A DNA stretch of 20,279 bases from an uncultured Clostridia bacterium (GCA_937888765.1 CALASU010000033.1:1-20279), one strand, 5' to 3'; numbered from the stretch's first letter, positions 7,981 to 13,909 are shown. Notes: a model not told the origin generated them from the sequence alone. Made by a program: numbers and translations.

Positions 7981-8088
7981 TGCAAAAGCATGATAATGCT
8001 TTTGCAATATCGGGTGCAGGGGATGATCCCCTGCCAGGGGTTGAGGGGACAGCGTCCCCCATAGGGGTGTTGGGGGCAAAGCCCCCAA
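7981..8088 (+). repeat. Four-hairpin module before the AAA+ gene
   Basis: The 142-base gap between the VWA and AAA+ genes holds four hairpins: TGCAAAAGCAT/ATGCTTTTGCA with loop GATA (7981-8006), GCAGGGGA/TCCCCTGC with loop TGA (8016-8034), GGGGAC/GTCCCC with loop AGC (8045-8059), and TTGGGGGC/GCCCCCAA with loop AAA (8070-8088). The AAAGGAGG binding site follows after 6 bases. The TGA and AGC hairpins are in the same order as at 6514-6561. Confidence 0.8.
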
Positions 8089-8107
8089 GGTCTTAAAGGA
8101 GGAAATT

Positions 8108-9646
8108 ATGGATATTAAAAGAGCAAAAGAAGAAATTAAGAATGCAATACAGGCATATCTGGCAAAGGACGAATTCGGCGAATACCGTATTCCCGCTGTC
8201 AGACAGCGTCCTGTTCTTCTGATGGGTGCACCCGGTATCGGGAAAACTGCCGTTATGGAGCAGGTGGCAAGGGAATGTGGCGTTGCTCTTGTTTCTTATA
8301 GTATTACCCATCACACAAGACAGAGTGCTATCGGTCTGCCCTTTATCAGCCATAAAACCTATGGCGGACAGGAATATGCCGTAACAGAATATACTATGAG
8401 CGAGATCATCGCTTCTGTATATGACAAAATGGAACAGACAGGTCTGAGAGAAGGCATCCTGTTCATTGACGAAATCAACTGTGCATCTGAAACACTTGCC
8501 CCCGCTATGCTGCAGTTTCTGCAGTGCAAAACCTTCGGGGCACATAAAGTGCCCGACGGCTGGCTGATTGCGGCGGCAGGCAATCCCCCCGAATATAACA
8601 AGAGCGTAAGAGAATTTGACGTAGTAACGCTTGACCGTGTGAAGAAAATCGACGTAGAACCCGATTTCACTGTATGGAAAGAATATGCCTATAAACAGGG
8701 TATCCATGGCGCGATCCTTTCCTATCTGGAAATCAGAAAAAATCATTTCTATGCTATGGAAACAACTGTGGACGGCAAACGCTTTGTGACTGCCCGTGGC
8801 TGGGAAGACCTGTCTACTGTGCTGAAAGTCTATGAAGAAATGAATCTGCCTGTAAATGAAGGTCTGGTGTATCAGTATTTACAGCATAAGAAGATTGCAA
8901 AGGATTTTGCGAACTATCTGGATCTGTACCGTAAATATCGCTCTGATTATCGTGTAGACGATATTCTGCAGGGCGAATATACAAAACAGGCGGTTCAGAA
9001 GCTGCAGGAATCTCCCTTTGATGAACGTCTGAGTGTGATGGGGTTGCTGTTAAGCCGTTTGTCTGAAAACTTCCGTATGGCATATGAAGCGGATCTGATG
9101 GTAACGGGTTTGCATGGCGCATTGCTGGAACTGAAAGAACGCTTTCAGAGCCCTTATTGTAAGGAAACCCCTTGGGAAACACTGTTTACAGGACTTCTGG
9201 AGGAAAAAGAAGAACGCTTGGCCCGTGAAAGAAAAGCGGGACTTCTGGAAAAAACAGCAGAACGTGCCAAGCTGAAAGAAATCGAACGCCTGCAGTTCTT
9301 TATGGCAGAAGTGAAAAAAGCAGGATGCAGAGAAAAGGACGATGCCTTTGAGGTTTGCAAGAAGCTGTTCGGCAAAGAAGCAGAAAGCAGAGAAACTACC
9401 ATTGATACGGCTTCCACAATGCTGGACAATGCGTTTGTATTCCTCGAAGAAGTCTTTGGCACAGGACAGGAAATGGTTATCTTTATCACAGAACTGACAA
9501 CAAACTTCTACAGCGTGAAGTTCATCAGCGAAAACGGTTCTGACAAGTATTATCAGTATAATCAGGAATTGCTGTTTGATGAGAAACAGAAAACAATCCT
9601 GCAGGATATTGAAAAGGCAAAAGTGGAACTGGATCTGTTGTTTTGA
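8108..9646 (+). CDS. MoxR-type AAA+ ATPase, 512 aa
   Basis: Third gene of the operon, ATG at 8108 with AGGAGG 5 bases upstream. The AAA+ core fills the first 240 residues: Walker A GAPGIGKT (40-47), Walker B ILFIDEIN (117-124), sensor-1 Asn159 in AAAGNPPEYN, and arginines around 168 and 177 (VREFDVVTLDRV) that fit an arginine finger. The layout fits the MoxR branch, which typically pairs with VWA proteins. The C-terminal half (about 260-512) is helical and charged, with a coiled-coil-like stretch near 365-410, and is longer than in minimal MoxR proteins. It would hydrolyse ATP to remodel a client chosen by the VWA and possibly the LRR partner. That division of labour is inference. The operon probably ends at the hairpin at 9765-9807. 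Confidence 0.9.
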   Translation: MDIKRAKEEIKNAIQAYLAKDEFGEYRIPAVRQRPVLLMGAPGIGKTAVMEQVARECGVALVSYSITHHTRQSAIGLPFISHKTYGGQEYAVTEYTMSEIIASVYDKMEQTGLREGILFIDEINCASETLAPAMLQFLQCKTFGAHKVPDGWLIAAAGNPPEYNKSVREFDVVTLDRVKKIDVEPDFTVWKEYAYKQGIHGAILSYLEIRKNHFYAMETTVDGKRFVTARGWEDLSTVLKVYEEMNLPVNEGLVYQYLQHKKIAKDFANYLDLYRKYRSDYRVDDILQGEYTKQAVQKLQESPFDERLSVMGLLLSRLSENFRMAYEADLMVTGLHGALLELKERFQSPYCKETPWETLFTGLLEEKEERLARERKAGLLEKTAERAKLKEIERLQFFMAEVKKAGCREKDDAFEVCKKLFGKEAESRETTIDTASTMLDNAFVFLEEVFGTGQEMVIFITELTTNFYSVKFISENGSDKYYQYNQELLFDEKQKTILQDIEKAKVELDLLF

Positions 9647-9668
9647 TTTTTAAAAACAGATATAAAAA

Positions 9669-9694
9669 CCCCGCCTTGACAGAATAAGGCGGGG
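9669..9694 (-). terminator. Palindrome acting as a minus-strand terminator, overlapping a plus-strand promoter
   Basis: CCCCGCCTT (9669-9677) pairs with AAGGCGGGG (9686-9694). Only the minus-strand reading is followed by a T run (9664-9668 on plus is five A residues), so it would stop minus-strand read-through from the peptide gene. The plus-strand -35 hexamer TTGACA (9676-9681) spans the left arm and loop. Confidence 0.55.
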
Positions 9695-9704
9695 GAAGTA
9701 TACT
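9676..9704 (+). promoter_or_regulatory. Near-perfect promoter for a short plus-strand RNA
   Basis: TTGACA (9676-9681), exactly 17 bases, then TATACT (9699-9704). No gene follows on the plus strand: the predicted start near 9711 is only about 100 bases before an intrinsic terminator. Confidence 0.7.
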
Positions 9705-9710
9705 GGAAAT

Positions 9711-9809
9711 AAGAAAAAGGTGCTGTCGGCAAAACGGTCAGCCCTGAAATTGAAGATTAGCTAGAAAAATAATCGTCAAGTTTGCTAGGCTTTAGACGAT
9801 TATTTTTTT
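9711..9809 (+). ncRNA. Predicted small RNA (about 100 nt), candidate antisense partner of the 36-aa peptide mRNA
   Basis: The limits are set by the promoter at 9676-9704 and by the hairpin with T tract at 9765-9809. There is no credible reading frame with a binding site. The 3' half is the terminator hairpin, with its 17-nt loop at 9778-9794. The minus-strand peptide mRNA ends in the same hairpin on the other strand, so the two RNAs would be complementary over roughly the last 45-50 nt. The 5' part (9718-9738) nearly repeats the 5' end of the peptide mRNA. I know of no named RNA family that fits. The existence of the transcript is a prediction. Confidence 0.55.
9765..9809. terminator. Bidirectional terminator shared by the small RNA and the peptide gene
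   Basis: AAAAATAATCGTC (9765-9777) pairs perfectly with GACGATTATTTTT (9795-9807) around a 17-base loop. T tracts follow on both strands. The right arm contains the stop codon of the minus-strand peptide gene (9800-9802). It also serves as the end of the LRR-VWA-AAA operon. Confidence 0.8.
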
Positions 9810-9910
9810 GCATTTTTCCCGGCTTCATATCCTGCTTTATACGCAGCACCACAAAAAATTGCAATGATACTTACGATATAAAAAGCGGATTCCAAAGAAA
9901 TGATCATCAT
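9800..9910 (-). CDS. 36-residue single-span membrane peptide, candidate type I toxin
   Basis: The start is ATG at 9910 (a second ATG follows at 9907), with GGAGGGA about 5 bases upstream. The peptide begins MMIISLESAFYIVSIIAIFC, then GAAYKAGYEAGKNAKK: one hydrophobic segment (about residues 3-22) and a Tyr/Gly-containing basic tail ending KK. Size and layout fit hydrophobic type I toxins and other small bacterial membrane peptides. I cannot place it in Fst, TxpA/BsrG or Hol-Tox by sequence. The frame is open upstream to 10030, but the predicted transcription start (about 10027) excludes that start. The coding end overlaps the terminator stem. Its leader of about 117 nt is long for so short a gene and can fold in alternative ways. 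Confidence 0.65.
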   Translation of the reverse strand: MMIISLESAFYIVSIIAIFCGAAYKAGYEAGKNAKK

Positions 9911-10033
9911 GCAAATCCCTCCTTTATTTATAAATTCCTGTAAAAGGTTTTTATATAATAAACAGAGGGCTTTTCCTCTCCCTCTGTGATAGAGGGCAAC
10001 CGTCTTACCGTTTTTGTACAGCACCTGCATAAC

Positions 10034-10062
10034 ATTTTACGAAATATACCAAAATAAGTCAA
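10034..10062 (-). promoter_or_regulatory. Predicted promoter of the 36-aa peptide gene
   Basis: On the minus strand TTGACT (10057-10062) and TAAAAT (10034-10039) are separated by exactly 17 bases. Transcription would begin near 10027. Confidence 0.65.
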
Positions 10063-10080
10063 TATATTTACAGGTATGTG

Positions 10081-10110
10081 AAAGCGGTTCGGAAATTTCC
10101 GAACCGCTTT
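10081..10110. terminator. 30-bp perfect palindrome after the minus-strand XRE gene
   Basis: The whole 30 bases read the same on both strands; the stem core is GCGGTTCGG/CCGAACCGC with AAATTT in the middle. It begins one base after the stop of the 10112-10360 gene. The T run following it is short on both strands (TTTTTC on plus, CTTTC on minus), so termination in the XRE direction may be incomplete. Confidence 0.55.
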
Positions 10111-10111
10111 T

Positions 10112-10360
10112 TCAGTCTTCCAGTAAATCGGCATAGGATACACCCAGTACCTGTGCCAGTGCTTTTAATTCAATGTCTGTCACAAATCGTTTTCCGCTTT
10201 CGATCCGCTGAACGGCATTTTTATCAATATCCAGCCCCGCAATCTGCAATAATTCTGCCAGTTTTCGCTGAGAGGTTTTCTCGGGCAGTTTCATGCGGTA
10301 TTCGCTGACTTTTTCGCCGCAGAGATTATTTCTTCCGTTAGTTGTTCGGTTTTTATACAT
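10112..10360 (-). CDS. XRE-family helix-turn-helix regulator, 82 aa
   Basis: A small DNA-binding protein made almost entirely of one HTH_XRE domain: GEKVSEYR, then SQRKLAELLQIAGLDIDKNAVQRIESGKRFVTD, then ELKALAQVLGVSYADLL. The RIESG segment is the usual end of the recognition helix. The start is ATG at 10360, with AAGGGGG 8-9 bases upstream. An earlier in-frame start at 10381 lies inside an operator and is rejected. It is divergent from a second XRE gene across about 105 bases that carry two matched 19-bp operators, which suggests auto- or cross-regulation. Downstream on the same strand lies the 36-residue peptide gene with its own promoter; whether this regulator controls it is unknown. Confidence 0.85.
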   Translation of the reverse strand: MYKNRTTNGRNNLCGEKVSEYRMKLPEKTSQRKLAELLQIAGLDIDKNAVQRIESGKRFVTDIELKALAQVLGVSYADLLED

Positions 10361-10375
10361 AAAATCCCCCTTAAT

Positions 10376-10447
10376 TGACATTTGCGATGTGTCATTTTCT
10401 GTATCATATGGTAAACTGATTTCAAAAATGACATTTACTGAATGTCA
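10376..10447. promoter_or_regulatory. Two 19-bp inverted-repeat operators between divergent XRE genes
   Basis: Operator 1 is TGACATTTGCGATGTGTCA (10376-10394) and operator 2 is TGACATTTACTGAATGTCA (10429-10447). They share TGACATTT at the left and TGTCA at the right, and operator 2 is a perfect 7-bp inverted repeat. Their centres are 53 bp apart, close to five helical turns. Each overlaps a TTGACA hexamer (10375-10380 on plus, 10443-10448 on minus), although the matching -10 elements are poor. Binding by one or both XRE proteins is inferred from position and symmetry. Confidence 0.7.
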
Positions 10448-10465
10448 AATGTGAGGTGTGTTTTT

Positions 10466-10765
10466 ATGGAACTATTATTTGCGAAACGACTGCGGGAACT
10501 GCGGAAGGAAAAGAAGCTTTCACAGATAGAACTTGGGGAAAAACTGGGCTATGGATATACAGCAATTTCAAATTATGAAAGCGGCAGAAATGAACCCAGT
10601 TTTTCGGACTTTATCCGCATCTGTGAGGTATTGGAGGTTTCCGCGGATTATATACTGGGGTTAAGTGACATTCGCCGCCCCTGTGCCGTTCTGGAGCGGA
10701 GTCAGGTCGTTCAGCTGTATAATCAGGCGGTAACCCTTGCTACCACCTGCCGCAAATGTCTGTAA
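10466..10765 (+). CDS. XRE-family helix-turn-helix regulator, 99 aa
   Basis: The N-terminal two thirds is a textbook HTH_XRE domain: FAKRLRELRKEKKLSQIELG, then YTAISNYESGRNEPSFSDFI, then VLEVSADYILGLSD. The C-terminal 30 residues (RRPCAVLERSQVV...) are short and unlike a sensor domain, though three Cys residues are present, two of them near the end (TTCRKCL). The start is ATG at 10466 with TGAGGTG about 8 bases upstream; the earlier ATG at 10442 sits inside operator 2 and is unlikely. It is divergent from the 82-residue XRE protein. The two are only distantly alike, so this is not a recent duplication. It is followed by spoIIP with its own putative promoter. Confidence 0.85.
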   Translation: MELLFAKRLRELRKEKKLSQIELGEKLGYGYTAISNYESGRNEPSFSDFIRICEVLEVSADYILGLSDIRRPCAVLERSQVVQLYNQAVTLATTCRKCL

Positions 10766-10770
10766 AACAG

Positions 10771-10799
10771 GTATAACCCTTTTTTTTGCTTCATAGGAT
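10771..10799 (+). promoter_or_regulatory. Possible sigma-E-type promoter of spoIIP
   Basis: GTATAAC (10771-10777) and CATAGGAT (10792-10799) are 14 bases apart, the spacing of sigma-E promoters. The ATA core at -35 and CATA at -10 match, the flanking bases only partly. spoIIP belongs to the sigma-E regulon in Bacillus, which supports the reading, but the match is weak. Confidence 0.35.
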
Positions 10800-10823
10800 A
10801 AAGGAGAAAGGGGGCGGAGCGGC

Positions 10824-11867
10824 TTGCATAAGCATAAAAAATATATCTGGCTGAATCTGGTGGGCTTTCTTTTGTTTTTGCTGTTATTCCCTCTCTTTTT
10901 GCAGATGGGCGGCGGAAAATGGGTGCTGGCAGAGGTTCTGCCCGGACAAGTTTCCTGCGACGGGCTTTCTCTGGAGTTGCCGTCCGTGTGGCAGACAGAA
11001 GAAACAGAAACCATTTCGGCGGCTGTCATCGGATCGGATGAGGTGGAATTCATTACACCGCAGGCAAAACCCGATATACAGCTGACAGAAACGATTCTGG
11101 AAAATATGGAAGATTTTTCGTTTCTGAAAAAGAAATATTATATCATTGATTCCCGCACGACCCTGCTTGCCGAGGATATTCCCGTAAAAGAGGCACTGGA
11201 AACGGATCTTTCTATAGAACAGACAGGAAAAGAACCCAAAATACTGCTTTTTCATACCCATTCCCATGAGGGCTTTGTCGACAGTGATATGTCAAAGGGG
11301 CTTTCTGAGGGCATCTGGGGCGCAGGGGAGCGTTTGAAAGAGATTCTGGAAGAAAGATACGGCATTGCAGTTCTGCATGATGATGGGCAATATGACATGG
11401 TAAACGGTAAAGGGCAGACCACGGGGGCATATGAGCGAATGGAACCGCCGATACGGGCGATACTGGAAAAATATCCGTCTATTGAGGTCTGCATTGACCT
11501 GCATCGGGACGGCATCCCTGAGGGAAAACGGCTGGTTACGGAAGTAAACGGCAAGCCCTGTGCACAGGTGATGTTTTTCAACGGGCTTTGCAGGCTCAAT
11601 AAAAACGGAACGCCGCAGCCGATTAGCGGGCTGAGTAATCCCTATCTGAAAGAAAATCTTGCGTTCAGCTTACAGATGAAAACAACGGCAGATACCCTCT
11701 TCCCGAATTTTGCCAGAAAAAATTATATTGCCGCTTATCGTTACAGCTTACATATGCTGCCCCGCTCCACGCTGATTGAGGTAGGGGCGCAGACGAACAC
11801 CAAGCAGGAAATCTGGAATGCCATGGAGCCTTTGGCGGCAGTACTGGCGGCGGTATTGCTGAAATAG
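10824..11867 (+). CDS. spoIIP: Stage II sporulation protein P, peptidoglycan hydrolase, 347 aa
   Basis: SpoIIP is a membrane-anchored amidase/endopeptidase. With SpoIID and SpoIIM it thins and remodels septal peptidoglycan during mother-cell engulfment of the forespore. A single N-terminal membrane segment lies at about 8-27. The catalytic domain shows FHTHSHEGF (His144, His146, Glu149), IDLHRDG (His227) and LIEVGAQTNT (Glu319), the SpoIIP signature segments. At 347 residues it is somewhat shorter than B. subtilis SpoIIP (about 400), mainly in the linker after the membrane segment. The start is taken as TTG at 10824: no upstream ATG is in frame, and starting at Met28 would remove the membrane anchor. 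A purine-rich binding region lies at 10801-10819. The usual neighbour gpr is not present. Confidence 0.9.
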   Translation: MHKHKKYIWLNLVGFLLFLLLFPLFLQMGGGKWVLAEVLPGQVSCDGLSLELPSVWQTEETETISAAVIGSDEVEFITPQAKPDIQLTETILENMEDFSFLKKKYYIIDSRTTLLAEDIPVKEALETDLSIEQTGKEPKILLFHTHSHEGFVDSDMSKGLSEGIWGAGERLKEILEERYGIAVLHDDGQYDMVNGKGQTTGAYERMEPPIRAILEKYPSIEVCIDLHRDGIPEGKRLVTEVNGKPCAQVMFFNGLCRLNKNGTPQPISGLSNPYLKENLAFSLQMKTTADTLFPNFARKNYIAAYRYSLHMLPRSTLIEVGAQTNTKQEIWNAMEPLAAVLAAVLLK

Positions 11868-11904
11868 AGGACATAGTTTTTTCTTTGCAAGCCATACTAA
11901 GGGC

Positions 11905-12324
11905 ATGACGAAAAAATTTTTAGTATTCGGTGCTTTGGGCTGGTGTGCGGAAATCCTCTGGACAGGGTTCTGCTCGTTTCTGGCGGGAGATGCCGCACTG
12001 ACAGCCAGAACGTATTTATGGATGTTTCCCATTTATGGGCTGGCGGCAGCGGCAGAACCGCTGTTTTTTAATCTCAGACGATACTGCCCTCTCTGGCAGC
12101 GGGCAGGGGTATATGTGCTCGGTATTTTTACAGTCGAATTTCTGACGGGCTGGCTGTTACAGCTTCTGACAGGGGCATGTCCGTGGGATTACGGGGACAG
12201 ATTCTTTTCTGTAAACGGCTTGATTCGGCTGGATTATGCGCCGCTGTGGGCGATTCTGGGGCTGATATTTGAGGAAGTATTTGTTTTGCTTGCAGGCTCT
12301 GCGGGAAAGGAGAAAATGGGGTAA
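11905..12324 (+). CDS. CmpB-like putative ABC-transporter-permease family membrane protein, 139 aa
   Basis: A small integral membrane protein with about four hydrophobic segments. Segments such as GWCAEILWTGF, WMFPIYGL, EFLTGWLLQLLTGACPWDYG and VNGLIRLDYAPLWAILGL resemble the PF06541 family (putative ABC-transporter type IV/CmpB), whose function is not established despite the name. It begins 37 bases after spoIIP, so co-transcription is possible. The ATG at 11905 lacks a convincing binding site, so the start is less certain. No ATPase gene is nearby. Confidence 0.75.
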   Translation: MTKKFLVFGALGWCAEILWTGFCSFLAGDAALTARTYLWMFPIYGLAAAAEPLFFNLRRYCPLWQRAGVYVLGIFTVEFLTGWLLQLLTGACPWDYGDRFFSVNGLIRLDYAPLWAILGLIFEEVFVLLAGSAGKEKMG

Positions 12325-12327
12325 ATA

Positions 12328-12356
12328 TTGCAGTCTGTGGTGATTTGGTGTAAAAT
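12328..12356 (+). promoter_or_regulatory. Predicted promoter of the HAD-GT8 pair
   Basis: TTGCAG (12328-12333), 17 bases, TAAAAT (12351-12356). It starts just after the stop codon of the CmpB-like gene and lies 46 bases before the HAD start. Confidence 0.6.
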
Positions 12357-12402
12357 ACGAGGATAGTATTTTGGAGAGTTGGAAAAGATTGGAGAAATTA
12401 CC

Positions 12403-13053
12403 ATGGAAAAATGTAAGCAGAATATCATTTTGTTTGACTTGGACGGTACACTGACAGATTCCGCTGAGGGTGTTCTTCGTTCCATACAGCACACACAGGA
12501 AACAATGGGGCTGAAAGTTTGGGAAATGGCTGATCTGAAATTTGCAATGGGCCCTCCGCTGATGAAAACTTTCACAGAGGATTTTGCAATGGATCAGGAA
12601 ACGGCAGAAAAGGCACTTATCATTTACAGAGAACGCTATACCCGCATTGGGATGTACGAAAACAAGGTATACGCAGGCGTGGAAGAAATGCTGGCGGCAC
12701 TGAAAGCAAAGGGCAAGAAAATGGGCGTTGCAACTTCTAAAAAAGAAGAACTGGCAGTGGAGATTCTGGAGCATTTCGGTATTGCACAGTATTTTGATGT
12801 CATCGGCGGCGACAAGCGTGAGATCGGCAGAAATACCAAAGCAAAGGTTATGGAATATGTGCTGGAAGCCCTGCAGGCTGAAAAAGACGATGTGATCATG
12901 GTCGGCGACAGACTGTTTGACATCGAAGGGGCACATGCACTGGGCGTACCCTGTATCGCTGTGGAATACGGCTACGGCGACAGAGCGGAATTTGAACAGT
13001 ATGGCGCAGATTATATTGTGGCTACAACAGAAGCTGTGGCAAATCTGTTTTAA
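12403..13053 (+). CDS. HAD-superfamily hydrolase, phosphoglycolate-phosphatase-like, 216 aa
   Basis: A cytosolic phosphatase with all HAD motifs: motif I DLDGTLTDS (nucleophile Asp12, Asp14), a helical cap (about 20-85), motif II VATSKK (Thr111), motif III Lys146 or Lys148, and motif IV VGDRLFDIEGA (Asp169, Asp173). The length and cap place it in subfamily IA near Gph/PgpB-like phosphatases, but the substrate (phosphoglycolate, a nucleotide or a sugar phosphate) cannot be read from sequence. The start is ATG at 12403 with GGAGA 7 bases upstream; a TTG at 12379 in frame is less likely. A glycosyltransferase follows 36 bases later with no terminator between, so they probably form an operon. Confidence 0.88.
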   Translation: MEKCKQNIILFDLDGTLTDSAEGVLRSIQHTQETMGLKVWEMADLKFAMGPPLMKTFTEDFAMDQETAEKALIIYRERYTRIGMYENKVYAGVEEMLAALKAKGKKMGVATSKKEELAVEILEHFGIAQYFDVIGGDKREIGRNTKAKVMEYVLEALQAEKDDVIMVGDRLFDIEGAHALGVPCIAVEYGYGDRAEFEQYGADYIVATTEAVANLF

Positions 13054-13089
13054 GATAAAAAATCTGTTAAAGAAGGTGAAGAAGGAAGA

Positions 13090-13905
13090 ATGAAAGAAAT
13101 GAATATCCTTGTGACCTGTGACAGCGGGTACGCAAAACAGGCTGCATTGATGCTCTATTCTCTGCAAAAAAAGCATCAGGATGTATTTTTGCATATTTTT
13201 GCAGCAGGCTCTTTGCAGGAGGGGGATATTATGTTGATGGAACGGGCTTTGGACAAAGAAAAAAGCCGTGTGCTCCATGCAACATTTAACGGGGAAATTT
13301 TGAAAGGTGCACCGACGACAGACCGGTATCCGGTTGAAATGTACTATCGTATTTTTGCGGCGCAGTATCTGCCGCAGGATATGGATCGGGTACTGTATTT
13401 AGATCCGGATATCGTAGTTACAGGTGACTTAACAGGGCTCTACGAAATGGAAATGGGCGAAGCCTATTTCGCAGCAGCTAGCCATGTAAAAGAGGAAACC
13501 CTTTTGGGAAAAGTAAATCAGAAACGGCTGAACATGGAGGGGATTTATATCAATTCGGGGGTAATGCTCCTGAATCTGGAAATGTTGCGTAAGGAGCAGG
13601 ATGTGCAGGCAGTATTGAAGTATATTGCTGATTATGAGAAAGTTCTGCTTTTGCCGGATCAGGATGTTATCAGCGGGTTGTACTATGAAAAAATTCTGCC
13701 GATTGATGCCAGAATTTATAACATGACAGAGCGTATGCTGCCGTTAGAGCTTCTGAAAGGAACAGAAATGGAATGGTTTTGCAGAAATACGGCAATCATT
13801 CATTATTGTGGGCGAAATAAACCGTGGAAGCCTGCCTATAAAGGCAAGCTGAATCTTTTCTATCTTCTGAATTTGATAGACTGGGAGAAAAAAGTAAATT
13901 CATAA
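13090..13905 (+). CDS. Glycosyltransferase family 8 protein, 271 aa
   Basis: A GT-A-fold retaining glycosyltransferase (GT8), which uses nucleotide-sugar donors. It opens with NILVTCDSGYAKQAALMLYSL, the GT8 nucleotide-binding start. YLDPDIVV holds the metal-binding DxD (Asp105, Asp107). INSGVMLLNL, LPDQDV and the late IIHYCGRNKPW complete the family pattern, the last supplying the third metal ligand His. It has no membrane segment and is probably cytosolic or peripheral. Family roles include lipopolysaccharide, teichoic acid or surface-protein glycosylation; the acceptor is unknown. The ATG at 13090 has a GAAGGA-type site. It is downstream of the HAD gene and converges on nfo. Confidence 0.9.
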   Translation: MKEMNILVTCDSGYAKQAALMLYSLQKKHQDVFLHIFAAGSLQEGDIMLMERALDKEKSRVLHATFNGEILKGAPTTDRYPVEMYYRIFAAQYLPQDMDRVLYLDPDIVVTGDLTGLYEMEMGEAYFAAASHVKEETLLGKVNQKRLNMEGIYINSGVMLLNLEMLRKEQDVQAVLKYIADYEKVLLLPDQDVISGLYYEKILPIDARIYNMTERMLPLELLKGTEMEWFCRNTAIIHYCGRNKPWKPAYKGKLNLFYLLNLIDWEKKVNS

Positions 13906-13909
13906 AACA

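Noticed and set aside
5275..9646. Reading the LRR-VWA-MoxR operon as an antiphage defence system
   Set aside because: No effector nuclease, toxin or other known defence gene is present in the operon; MoxR-VWA pairs have many housekeeping roles.
9911..10030. 76-residue version of the small membrane peptide starting at 10030
   Set aside because: The predicted transcription start (about 10027) would exclude that ATG, and GGAGGGA lies just before the ATG at 9910.
10361..10381. Earlier start for the minus-strand XRE protein at 10381
   Set aside because: The codons lie in operator 1 and there is no binding site ahead of it; AAGGGGG precedes the ATG at 10360.
9669..10765. Mobile element or prophage remnant around the XRE genes
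   Set aside because: There is no integrase, transposase, terminal repeat or attachment-site duplication. Only small regulatory genes are present, so I treat it as an islet of unknown origin.
11873..11898. Sigma-E-like promoter (ACATAGT ... CATACT) before the CmpB-like gene
   Set aside because: Transcription would start at or after the ATG at 11905, leaving no leader, so it cannot serve that start.
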